From the NCBI GenBank assembly GCA_016209015.1, contig JACQWY010000006.1, positions 93,678 to 157,677 on the forward strand: a stretch of 64,000 bases of DNA. The letters are read 5' to 3'. Positions 1 through 7,918 of the stretch are shown here, piece by piece. Origin of the DNA: Gammaproteobacteria bacterium (GTDB taxonomy: Bacteria > Pseudomonadota > Gammaproteobacteria > Ga0077536). Each line of letters opens with the position of its first letter. Positions within the stretch are counted from its first letter, which is position 1. The notes under the pieces are model-generated. The model had not been told where the DNA came from. It was given only the letters and a program-made list of their open reading frames with translations, and did not search any database. Position numbers and translations under genes: made by a program.

Positions 1-1
1 G

Positions 2-79
2 AGCATGTTGCAGAGGCGCCCCGTGCGCGCCGGCTCGGCCGCCGACGACTATCTCAATCGTCTCACCGCGGGGACCTGA
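2..79 (+). CDS. C-terminal end of an ABC transporter ATP-binding protein, probably MlaF (partial)
   Basis: Only the last 25 codons are inside the window, ending ...DDYLNRLTAGT before TGA. No nucleotide-binding motif is visible, so the call rests on context: the frame ends 9 bases before an mlaE-type permease gene on the same strand, and in mla operons the ATPase gene mlaF stands directly upstream of mlaE. A short polar tail ending in YLNRL is compatible with such ATPases. The identity is inference. Confidence 0.55.
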   Translation, partial: SMLQRRPVRAGSAADDYLNRLTAGT

Positions 80-88
80 GCAGCGACG

Positions 89-886
89 ATGCGCGGCGGC
101 CATCTCCCAACTCACCGTCTCGGCCGGATCGGCCTCGACATCCTGGCCGGCACCGGCCGCATGGGGATCCTCCTCGTCCAGATCGTCCGGCCGGCGCCGA
201 CTACGCCCCATGGGCTCGCCCGGCTCCTGCATCAGCTCCGGTTCGTAGGCTCGCGCTCCATGCTCGTCATCAACGTGGCGGCGCTCTTCGTGGGTATGGT
301 GCTAGCGCTGCAGTTCCACGACACACTCGTCCGCTTCGGCTCGATTACTCTCCTCGGCTCCGCGGTCGGACTGTCCTTGGTCCGCGAACTCGCGCCCGTG
401 CTCACGGCGCTCATCGTCATCGGGCGTGCCGGCTCGGCAGTCTGCGCAGAGATGGCGATCATGCGCACGGACAGCCAGATCGATGCGCTGGAGTGCATGG
501 CGATCGACGCACGGCGTTATCTGCTATGGCCCAGGTTCATGGCGTTCCTGATTGCCGTGCCTCTATTGACCGCAATGTTCGACGTCGTCGGCATCGTCGG
601 CGGCTACTGTGTGGCGACAGCCAATTTCGACCTGGGCGCCGCCACGTATTTCACCGGCATCACAGAGAACATGACCGGGCACGATCTGCAGATGGGTATC
701 GTGAAATCGGCGTGCTTCGGCGCGCTGAGCGCCTGGATCTGCCTCGGGCAAGGTTTCCTCATTCATCGTGGTCCGCTGGCCTACAGCGGTTCAGAAGGCG
801 TGAGCCAGACGACGACGAGCGCCGTGGTGACCTCCTCGCTCGTCGTACTGTTCGCGGACTATATCCTCAGCTCGCTCATGCTTTAG
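89..886 (+). CDS. mlaE: MlaE-family phospholipid ABC transporter permease
   Basis: A 265-residue inner-membrane permease of the MlaE/Ttg2B family. The central block ELAPVLTALIVIGRAGSAVC (around residues 100-120), followed by AEMAIMRTDSQIDALECMA, is the family signature, and hydrophobic segments lie before and after it. With the MlaF ATPase and the MlaD ring it forms the complex that moves phospholipid between the inner membrane and the periplasmic carrier MlaC to keep the outer membrane asymmetric. It lies 9 bases after the presumed ATPase and 9 bases before mlaD, so one operon is likely. Length is normal for the family. The start is the first ATG; no strong ribosome binding site is seen. Confidence 0.93.
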   Translation: MRGGHLPTHRLGRIGLDILAGTGRMGILLVQIVRPAPTTPHGLARLLHQLRFVGSRSMLVINVAALFVGMVLALQFHDTLVRFGSITLLGSAVGLSLVRELAPVLTALIVIGRAGSAVCAEMAIMRTDSQIDALECMAIDARRYLLWPRFMAFLIAVPLLTAMFDVVGIVGGYCVATANFDLGAATYFTGITENMTGHDLQMGIVKSACFGALSAWICLGQGFLIHRGPLAYSGSEGVSQTTTSAVVTSSLVVLFADYILSSLML

Positions 887-895
887 GATGCACGC

Positions 896-1357
896 ATGAA
901 GGAAGACCGGACCGAACTCGCGGTGGGCACGTTCATGCTGCTCGGAATTGCCTGCCTGTGCTATCTGGCGTTCAAGCTCGGTGACGTTTCCCATTGGACG
1001 CACGATCGCCTCCAGCTCGTCGCCCGCTTCGCGTCCAGCTCCGGTCTCCGGGAGGGCGCGAACGTGGAGGTCGGCGGAGTACGGGTCGGCACCGTGAGCC
1101 GCATTGCACTCGATCACCAGAGTTACGAATCTGTGGTGGAGATGTCTCTCGATCCCGGGCTGCGCCTGCAGGACGACGCGATCGCCTCGATTCGCACGGC
1201 GGGGATCATCGGCGACAAATTCGTGAAGATCTCTCCAGGCGGTTCGGAGCAACTCCTCAGCTCCGGCGGCACGATCGTCGAGACCGAATCTTCGATCAGT
1301 CTCGAGGAATTGATCAGCAAGTACATCTTCGACGGCGGCGGGGCAGCAAAGAAGTGA
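896..1357 (+). CDS. mlaD: MlaD-family (MCE domain) substrate-binding subunit
   Basis: A 153-residue protein with one N-terminal membrane anchor (about residues 8-28, VGTFMLLGIACLCYLAFKLG) and one MCE domain. Visible MCE signatures are GLREGANVEVGGVRVGTV and the later IRTAGIIGDKFVKISPG. In the family, six copies form a periplasmic ring with a hydrophobic pore bound to MlaFE. Its stop codon overlaps the GTG start of the next gene (GTGA), which indicates translational coupling to the MlaC-like protein. Length matches short MlaD proteins of Proteobacteria. Confidence 0.94.
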   Translation: MKEDRTELAVGTFMLLGIACLCYLAFKLGDVSHWTHDRLQLVARFASSSGLREGANVEVGGVRVGTVSRIALDHQSYESVVEMSLDPGLRLQDDAIASIRTAGIIGDKFVKISPGGSEQLLSSGGTIVETESSISLEELISKYIFDGGGAAKK

Positions 1358-1989
1358 ATGCTTCGTTCGCGGCCGCCCGCCGCATTTTCCTCGTCGCCTG
1401 TCTGCTGCCCGGGATCGTCTTCCTCAATCCCCATGAAGCCCGAGCCGCCGGATCACCCAAGGCGGAACTATCGAGTTCGGTCGACGAGGTGATACGCGTC
1501 CTCTCCGACAAATCGGCTGACGACGAATCGAAGCGCCGCCGCGTCGTTGCGCTCGTCGACACGCGCTTCGATTTCCGCGAAATGACGAAACGTGTCCTCG
1601 CGACGAACTGGCGCTCGGCGAACAAGGAGCAACGGCGCGCCATCACGAAGCTGTTCCGCGAACTGCTCTCGAATACCTACTGGCGGCGGATGGCGGGCTA
1701 CAAGGGCGAGCAGGTCGGCTACACCGGCGAAGCGATTCGGAACGATGTCTACGCGACGGTCAATACCGCGATCGCGACCCCGAACGGGCCGATACCCGTC
1801 GACTACAAGCTCCACCTCAAGAAGAAGAAAGACAAGTGGCTGGTTTATGACGTCGTCATCGAGCAAGTCAGCCTGGTGCGGAACTACCGCGGTGAGTTCT
1901 ACGACATCGTCAAGAACAAGGGCATCGACGGTCTCATCGTCGAACTCGAAAAGAAAGTCGGTCAGACAGGTGCTGTGCCGTCGAAATGA
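1354..1989 (+). CDS. mlaC: MlaC-like periplasmic phospholipid-binding protein (Ttg2D family), copy 1
   Basis: A 211-residue secreted protein. The GTG start overlapping the mlaD stop was chosen because it gives a clean signal peptide (ARRIFLVACLLPGIVFLN, cleavage near EARAA). The mature part has the MlaC/Ttg2D pattern: VDTRFDFREMTKRVLATNWR, then VDYKLHLKKKKDKWLVYDVV and EQVSLVRNYRGEF. The family carries a phospholipid between the MlaFEDB complex and the outer-membrane MlaA complex. It is the last gene of the mla operon and ends three bases from the stop of a second MlaC-like gene on the other strand, with no obvious terminator between them. No MlaB-type STAS gene follows. Confidence 0.9.
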   Translation: MNASFAAARRIFLVACLLPGIVFLNPHEARAAGSPKAELSSSVDEVIRVLSDKSADDESKRRRVVALVDTRFDFREMTKRVLATNWRSANKEQRRAITKLFRELLSNTYWRRMAGYKGEQVGYTGEAIRNDVYATVNTAIATPNGPIPVDYKLHLKKKKDKWLVYDVVIEQVSLVRNYRGEFYDIVKNKGIDGLIVELEKKVGQTGAVPSK

Positions 1990-1992
1990 GTA

Positions 1993-2622
1993 TCACGGGT
2001 TCGGCAGTCCCCCGTGCTTCTGCTTGTAGTCGTCGATACTGCGCTGCATGTCGCTGAACAACCCATCCATGCCTTCCGCCTTGATGATGGCGTTGAACAT
2101 GTCGCGATAGGTATTGATCAGGCTCACGCCCTCGATCACGACATCGTAGCCGAACCACTCGCCATCGTTCAGCTTCAACTTGTAAGTCACGGGGATCTTC
2201 GCCGTGTCCGTCACGATCAGGGTTTCCACCACCGCGCGATCTCCCTGCACGCTTTCCTTGACGTATTCGATGCGCTGGTTCGTGTAAGCCTCGATCTTCG
2301 TGCGGTAGGTGTCCTCGAGGTACTGCGAGAAGAAGTCCACGAACTGCTTCTTCTCGGCTGGTGTCGCCGTCCGCCAATTCGTGGCGAGAATGCTTTGCGA
2401 CATGCTGCGGAAATCGAATCGGCTGTCGATGATGGCGCCGATGTCCTTCCATTTCTGCGCCCGGCTGCCTTCGGGCGCTTTGAGCACGCCAAGGATGCGA
2501 TCCGTCGTCGTGCGTACGGCTTCCGTCGGCGCCGCGGCCGCCGCCACCGCGAGTGCGGCCGCCATGATGAGTCCCGCGAACACTGCAACCCTGCTCTTCC
2601 GTATGCGCAAATCCGCTCTCAT
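1993..2622 (-). CDS. MlaC-like periplasmic lipid-binding protein, copy 2, coupled to ileS
   Basis: A 209-residue paralogue of the gene facing it. It has a signal peptide (FAGLIMAAALAVAAAAA) and the same family blocks: IDSRFDFRSMSQSILATNWR, IPVTYKLKLNDGEWFGYDVV and EGVSLINTYRDMF. The ATG overlaps the ileS stop (ATGA), so it is probably translated from the ileS transcript. It has no mlaE, mlaD or ATPase partner on its own strand. It may be a second carrier for the same transporter, or a Ttg2D-type protein serving another lipid system such as the hopanoid-associated HpnM group. Family assignment is firm; its separate role is unknown. Confidence 0.85.
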   Translation of the reverse strand: MRADLRIRKSRVAVFAGLIMAAALAVAAAAAPTEAVRTTTDRILGVLKAPEGSRAQKWKDIGAIIDSRFDFRSMSQSILATNWRTATPAEKKQFVDFFSQYLEDTYRTKIEAYTNQRIEYVKESVQGDRAVVETLIVTDTAKIPVTYKLKLNDGEWFGYDVVIEGVSLINTYRDMFNAIIKAEGMDGLFSDMQRSIDDYKQKHGGLPNP

Positions 2623-5600
2623 GCCTGTTTCTCCGCGCCTCGGCGTTCGCTTGGAACTGCGGGCGTAATGCCGATCGTCACTGTTTCCTCGCCGATTTCG
2701 AACACCTCGACCAGGTTCCCCGCGGGCGGCACTGCAGGCCCCAGCGCAGTGGCCAGCACTTCGCGCGAGAGGTAATCCGACGACTGGGCAATGGCCCTGT
2801 CGAGCTTCGGACTTGCCTGGTAGTTCACCGCGATGCGGTCCGTGAGCGCGAGGTCGAGCGTCTTGCGCATCTTCTGGATGCGATTGACGACCTCGCGCGC
2901 GAAGCCCTGCTGGATGAGCTCCTCCGTAACGTGCGTATCGAGCGCGACGGTGACCGGTCCTTCCTGGGCAACCAGCCACTCGCCGATTTCCTCGCTCACG
3001 ACGTCGACGTCGTCGAGCCCGAGTTCCACCCTCTCGCCGTCGACCTCGATCGCGATCCGGCCATCCGCGATCAGCCTGGCGAGGTCGGCATCGTCGAGGC
3101 CCGCGATGCGCGCCGCCACGATTTTCATCTTCTTGCCGAGGCGCGGACCGAGTTTCTTGAAATCGGCCTTCGCCGAGCGCTTCACGATGGCACTCGAATT
3201 CTCGACGAATTCGAGCTCGCGCACGTTCAGCTCCTCGAGAATGATGTCGCGCATCGATTCGACGAGCGCACGGTCCACACCGCCCGCGCCGGCCACGACC
3301 AAGATGCGGGCGAGCGGCTGACGAACGTTGATGCGACACTTGTTGCGGAGCAGGAGCACGAGCGAGACGATCGTCCGGGCAATGCCCATGCGGCGTTCGA
3401 GCTCCTCGTCGATGGCCGCGCGGTCAGGGGCCGGGAAGTCGGTCATGTGCACCGAGGGCACGCTGGCGCGACCGGTCGCCGCATCGAGCGATCGGAACAG
3501 CCATTCCGCGAAGAACGGCGCGATGGGGCTGATCATCGTCGCGAGGCGACTCAGACATTCGTAGGTCGTCTGATACGCGCAGAGTTTGTCGTGCTCGGAA
3601 ATGACGACACCGTCAGCCGCCGCCTTCTTCGCCGCCCAGAAGCGCGGTCGCGAGCGACGGATGTACCAGTTCGAGAGCTCGTCGACGAAGGTCTCGAGCG
3701 CCCGGGCCGCACGGGTCGCATCGTATTGCCCGTAGGCCTCGTCGACGATTGCCACAGTCGTGTTCAGCCGGCTGACGATCCAGCAGTCGAGCTCCTTGCG
3801 CCCCGCGAGTGGAATCGTCGCCTCCTCGTGACGGAAGCCGTCGATGTTGGCGTAGCTCGCCATGAAGCGATAGACGTTCTCCAGCGTGCTGAAGAACTTG
3901 CTGCGCGTCTCCGCGAGTCCCCGCAGCGAGAAGCGCATGTTGTCCCACGGCGGCGAGTTGCTCATCATGTACCAGCGAACGACGTCCGCGCCGTGCTCGT
4001 CGACGGTTGCGAACGGATCGATGGTGTTCTTCTTCGACTTGGACATCTTCTCGCCCTTCTCGTCGAGAATCAGCCCGTTCACCACTACGTTCTTGAAGGC
4101 GACGTCATCCATCGTGAGCGTCGCGATGGCGTGCAGCGTGTAGAACCAGCCGCGCGTCTGATCGATGCCCTCGCAGATGAAGTCCGCGGGGAAGCTGCGC
4201 TCGAAAGCCTCCTTGTTCTCGAACGGATAGTGCCATTGGGCGAACGGCATGGCGCCCGAGTCGAACCAGACGTCGAGAACGTCCGACACACGACGCATCG
4301 TGCCGCCATCCGGCGCCGGCCAGCTCAGCTCGTCGACGAAGGGTCGGTGCAAATCGAGCTCGGCATCGGGCGGCAGCTGCCCGCCGCACTTCTGACGAAG
4401 CTCATCGATCGATCCGATCACCTCGAAATACTCCGAGCCTTCCGCGTCCGAGACCCAAATCGGCAGCGGCGTGCCCCAGTAGCGCTTGCGGCTCAGCGCC
4501 CAGTCGACGTTGTTCTCGAGCCAGTTGCCGAAGCGGCCATCGCGGATGCTCGGCGGATACCAGTTCACCGTCTTGTTGAGATCGATGAGTCGATCCTTGC
4601 GCGCCGTCGTCCGGATGAACCAGCTCTCGACGGGATAGCTCATGAGCGGCGTACCCTTGCGCCAGTCATGCGGATAGTTGTGCAGATACGAATCCTGCCG
4701 CAGCAGCAGCCCGCGCTCCTGAAGATCGCGATTCACGACGCGGTTGGCGTCCCTGAACCAGAGTCCCGCGACGAGCGGCGCGTGGGCCACGAATTTACCG
4801 TCGGGTCCAATCGGGTTGACGAGCGGCAGTGCCTGCTTCTGTCCGACCTCGTAGTCCTCGGCGCCGAAAGCCGGCGCGATGTGCACGATGCCGGTGCCGT
4901 CGTCGGTGGAGACGTAGTCCGCCGCGACGACCTGCCAGGCATGCGCGGGATAGTCCTGCTCCGGCACGACGTAGAGCGGCTCGTAAGCGAGACCGACGAG
5001 GTCGCGGCCGGCGCAGCGCTCGAGCACCTCGTGTTCCTGCTTCAGCGCGTCGAGGCGTGCCGTGGCCAGGATGAGGACCTCACCGGAGTCCGCGAGCTTG
5101 ACCTTCGCATATTCGATGTCGGGACCGACGGCGAGCGCGACGTTCGAAACGAGCGTCCACGGCGTCGTCGTCCACGCCAACAGGCTGGTACCGTTCTGCC
5201 CTTTCACGCGGAATCGCACATAGGCGCTCGGGTCGGTGATCTCCTTGTAGCCGAGGCTCACCTCGTGCGAGGACAGCACCGTGCCCGTGCCCGGGCTGTA
5301 CCACTGGATCTTGTAGCCGCGGTAAAGCAGCCCGCGCTCGTACATGCGTTTCAAGAGCCACCAGACGGTCTCGATGTAGCTCGTGTGGAACGTGACATAG
5401 GGCTGCTCGAGATCGACCCAATAGCCGATCCGCCGCGTGAGCTCGTCCCAGTCCTTCTTGTAGCGCGCGACGCTGTCGCGGCAGGCACGGTTGAAGGCGG
5501 CGATCCCGTAGTCCTCGACCTGCTCGCGGCCGTCGAGGCCGAGCTCGCGTTCGACTTCGATCTCGACCGGTAAGCCGTGCGTGTCCCACCCCGCCTTGCG

Positions 5601-5846
5601 GTCGACGCGATAGCCCTTCAGGGTCTTGTAGCGACAGAACACGTCCTTGATGGTGCGCCCGAGCACGTGGTGAATCCCCGGCCGCCCGTTCGCGGTCGGC
5701 GGCCCCTCGTAGAACGTGAAGCCCGGGCCATGGCGACGATGGTCGAGCGTGCGCCGGAAGACGTTCTCGGCGTCCCACCACGCCAGGATGTCCTGTTCGA
5801 GCGCCGGCTGGGCGGCATACTTGGCCTCGGGAAAGGGATTCGTCAT
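2619..5846 (-). CDS. ileS: Isoleucine--tRNA ligase, type 2 (IleS2) with GXHH signature
   Basis: A 1075-residue class Ia aminoacyl-tRNA synthetase that charges tRNA-Ile. It has the KMSKS loop (EKMSKSKKN), the editing (CP1) domain and a long C-terminal region of the eukaryote-like type 2 enzymes, which are longer than the usual type 1 form. The position of the catalytic HIGH motif reads GRPGIHHVLGRTIKD, so the tetrad is G-I-H-H (residues 57-60) instead of H-x-G-H. The start MTNPFPEAKYA at 5846 was chosen because it fits the usual N-terminus; an upstream ATG at 5906 would add 20 poorly conserved residues. The downstream MlaC-like gene overlaps its stop codon. Confidence 0.95.
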   Translation of the reverse strand: MTNPFPEAKYAAQPALEQDILAWWDAENVFRRTLDHRRHGPGFTFYEGPPTANGRPGIHHVLGRTIKDVFCRYKTLKGYRVDRKAGWDTHGLPVEIEVERELGLDGREQVEDYGIAAFNRACRDSVARYKKDWDELTRRIGYWVDLEQPYVTFHTSYIETVWWLLKRMYERGLLYRGYKIQWYSPGTGTVLSSHEVSLGYKEITDPSAYVRFRVKGQNGTSLLAWTTTPWTLVSNVALAVGPDIEYAKVKLADSGEVLILATARLDALKQEHEVLERCAGRDLVGLAYEPLYVVPEQDYPAHAWQVVAADYVSTDDGTGIVHIAPAFGAEDYEVGQKQALPLVNPIGPDGKFVAHAPLVAGLWFRDANRVVNRDLQERGLLLRQDSYLHNYPHDWRKGTPLMSYPVESWFIRTTARKDRLIDLNKTVNWYPPSIRDGRFGNWLENNVDWALSRKRYWGTPLPIWVSDAEGSEYFEVIGSIDELRQKCGGQLPPDAELDLHRPFVDELSWPAPDGGTMRRVSDVLDVWFDSGAMPFAQWHYPFENKEAFERSFPADFICEGIDQTRGWFYTLHAIATLTMDDVAFKNVVVNGLILDEKGEKMSKSKKNTIDPFATVDEHGADVVRWYMMSNSPPWDNMRFSLRGLAETRSKFFSTLENVYRFMASYANIDGFRHEEATIPLAGRKELDCWIVSRLNTTVAIVDEAYGQYDATRAARALETFVDELSNWYIRRSRPRFWAAKKAAADGVVISEHDKLCAYQTTYECLSRLATMISPIAPFFAEWLFRSLDAATGRASVPSVHMTDFPAPDRAAIDEELERRMGIARTIVSLVLLLRNKCRINVRQPLARILVVAGAGGVDRALVESMRDIILEELNVRELEFVENSSAIVKRSAKADFKKLGPRLGKKMKIVAARIAGLDDADLARLIADGRIAIEVDGERVELGLDDVDVVSEEIGEWLVAQEGPVTVALDTHVTEELIQQGFAREVVNRIQKMRKTLDLALTDRIAVNYQASPKLDRAIAQSSDYLSREVLATALGPAVPPAGNLVEVFEIGEETVTIGITPAVPSERRGAEKQA

Positions 5847-6070
5847 GTCGATCTGGATGCTGTTGATGGTGCAGAGAGCGCGTGTATCGGGCAGTCGGCC
5901 GGGCATCGGCGTCGGGCGCGGATTCGCCCCGCATTATAACCAAGTGCGCCGGGGAGTGGCGGCCGGGAAGCCGGCGCACCCGCTCCGTCCGTAACGCCGA
6001 CGCGTGAAGCCTTTATGCTATCGTTATCGAAACCAATGCATAACACCGGTGCTGCTCGGGGAGGCGTCTC

Positions 6071-7303
6071 GTGAGGTCCAACCAGGTACTCGATTTCCTC
6101 GAATTCGTCGAGGGCCAGAAGAACCAGTCGGTCCGCCAACTCCTGGACAAGATCCTGCACCAGAGCCGTCTCATGACGAAGGCCGAGGCGGGCACGATCT
6201 TCATCGCGCGCAGCCGCGGCGCGAAGCGCTGGCTCGAGGCGGCGAGTGCCCAGAACGACGCGATCCCCGTCAGCCGGGCCGATTTCACCGTGCCGATCGG
6301 GCCCGGCACGATAGCCGGCTACGTCGCCGATCGCGGCAAGACCCTGCTCGTCGACGACGTCTACGGCATTCCGGCGCGCAGCCCCTACAAGTTCAATCCG
6401 AAGTTCGAGCACAAGAGCTACAAGACCCGCTCGATGTTCTGCTTCCCGCTGAAGAACTTCCAGGACGAGGTGATCGGCGTCGTGCAGCTCATCAACTGCC
6501 GGCCGAACAAGAGCCGCCCGCCCGTGCCGTTCAAGGCGGCGGTCGCCGACCTCGTGGCACCGATCGCCCGCGTCGTCGGCCATTCGCTCGAGCGGGCGGA
6601 GATGCTCGAACAGATCAAGCTCAAGAACCTGAAACTGCGCGAACGCAACCGCCAGCTCGACGAGCAGCGCGCGCACATCGAGGCGCTCCAGGGCGAGACG
6701 GAAGAGGCGTTCCAGCTGTCGATACGTCTCCTCGCCCGCGCCTCCGAGATCCACGACGAGGAGACCGGCAATCACATCGTCCGCGTCAACGAGTACAGCT
6801 ACTACATCGCGAAGACGCTCGGCATGCCGGACACCTGGTGCGACGAGATGCGCTACAGCGCCCAGCTCCACGACGTCGGCAAGATGAGCGTGGACTCGGC
6901 GGTATTGAAGAAGAAGGGTGGACTCGATCCAGCCGAACGCGAGGAGATGAACCGCCACACCGTTTACGGCTATCGCATCCTCTCGGCCTCGCCGCGTCTG
7001 AAGCTCGGTGCCGAGATCGCGCTCTCCCATCACGAGAAGTGGGATGGCACGGGCTATCCGAACGGCACGAAAGGCGAGGCCATCCCGATCTCCGCGCGCA
7101 TCGTCCAGATCGCGGACGTCTACGATGCGCTACGCTCGCAGCGGCCCTACAAGCCGGCTTTCGATCACGAGAAGTCCGTGCACATCATCACGATAGGTGA
7201 CGAGCGCATCGACCCGCGCGCCCATTTCGACCCGCAGATCATCGAGCTGTTCAAACACAATCATCTGGAATTCGACGCCATCTGGAGGCGGCTGCACGAC
7301 TGA
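6071..7303 (+). CDS. GAF domain and HD-GYP domain protein, probable cyclic-di-GMP phosphodiesterase
   Basis: A 410-residue cytosolic signalling protein. Residues about 20-165 form a GAF-type sensor (AGTIFIARSRG ... RSMFCFPLKNFQDEVIGVVQLIN). A charged coiled coil covers about 175-220 and the rest is an HD-GYP domain with LHDVGKM (HD at about 266-267), HTVYGYRIL and HHEKWDGTGYPNG (about 320-332). HD-GYP proteins hydrolyse cyclic di-GMP. All metal ligands and the GYP loop appear intact, so an active enzyme is expected. The GTG start is preceded by GGGGAGG, a good ribosome binding site. It is divergent from ileS and stands alone. The GAF ligand is unknown. Confidence 0.92.
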   Translation: MRSNQVLDFLEFVEGQKNQSVRQLLDKILHQSRLMTKAEAGTIFIARSRGAKRWLEAASAQNDAIPVSRADFTVPIGPGTIAGYVADRGKTLLVDDVYGIPARSPYKFNPKFEHKSYKTRSMFCFPLKNFQDEVIGVVQLINCRPNKSRPPVPFKAAVADLVAPIARVVGHSLERAEMLEQIKLKNLKLRERNRQLDEQRAHIEALQGETEEAFQLSIRLLARASEIHDEETGNHIVRVNEYSYYIAKTLGMPDTWCDEMRYSAQLHDVGKMSVDSAVLKKKGGLDPAEREEMNRHTVYGYRILSASPRLKLGAEIALSHHEKWDGTGYPNGTKGEAIPISARIVQIADVYDALRSQRPYKPAFDHEKSVHIITIGDERIDPRAHFDPQIIELFKHNHLEFDAIWRRLHD

Positions 7304-7436
7304 GTGGCGGGATCTGCGCGCGTGCATGGCGCGCGCGAGCACCGGGCTCCGGGAACCTGCATGCCGCGAGCGATGCGCCTCCTTCGTCGGCACATCCCTC
7401 GGAGAAGCCGGCGACGCGTTCACTGGGCCCGTTGCC

Positions 7437-7904
7437 TCACCCCGCCTGACGGGCGAGCGCCTCCACGGCGAACTGCCGGATCTGCTGCACCATCGCAGCG
7501 AGCCCGTTGCTGCGGGTCGGTGAGAGGTGCTCTTCGAGCTGAATCTTGCGGATGAAATCGGGCGGGGTCGCGAGAATGTCCGCGGGCTTGCGGTCCGAAT
7601 AGACCTGCAGCAGCAGCGCGATGAGGCCCGAGACGATGGCCGAGTCGCTCACGGCGTGGATGTGCATCCGGCCTTCCTTCAGCTCGGTGACGATCCAGAC
7701 CTGGCTCTGGCAGCCCTTGAGCCGGTTGTCCTCGATCTTCCACTCCACGGGAAACTCGGGCAGCGCCCGGCCGACGTCGATGATGTACTGGTAACGGTCC
7801 GACCAGTCCTCGAAAAGCGCAAAGGCTTCGACGATTTCCTCCTGGGCAGCGAGGATATCCGGCGAGGCACGCAAGGGTTCGCGCCGCAGGTCCGCATCAG
7901 TCAT
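7437..7904 (-). CDS. sufE: SufE-family cysteine desulfuration protein
   Basis: A 155-residue SufE-like sulfur acceptor. The active cysteine is Cys65 in NRLKGCQSQVW, and the N-terminal QEEIVEAFALFEDWSDRYQYIIDVG block is typical. SufE takes persulfide sulfur from the cysteine desulfurase SufS and hands it to the SufBCD scaffold for Fe-S cluster assembly. No suf genes lie nearby. It starts 14 bases after cysS, so it may be transcribed with that cysteine-charging gene. Length is normal. Confidence 0.93.
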   Translation of the reverse strand: MTDADLRREPLRASPDILAAQEEIVEAFALFEDWSDRYQYIIDVGRALPEFPVEWKIEDNRLKGCQSQVWIVTELKEGRMHIHAVSDSAIVSGLIALLLQVYSDRKPADILATPPDFIRKIQLEEHLSPTRSNGLAAMVQQIRQFAVEALARQAG

Positions 7905-7918
7905 GCTCGTTCAACCTC

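Noticed and set aside
2931..5573. Long open frame (880 codons) on the plus strand opposite ileS
   Set aside because: High-GC antisense artefact: the sense frame is a full IleRS with all motifs, while the antisense translation is arginine- and acid-rich without any domain.
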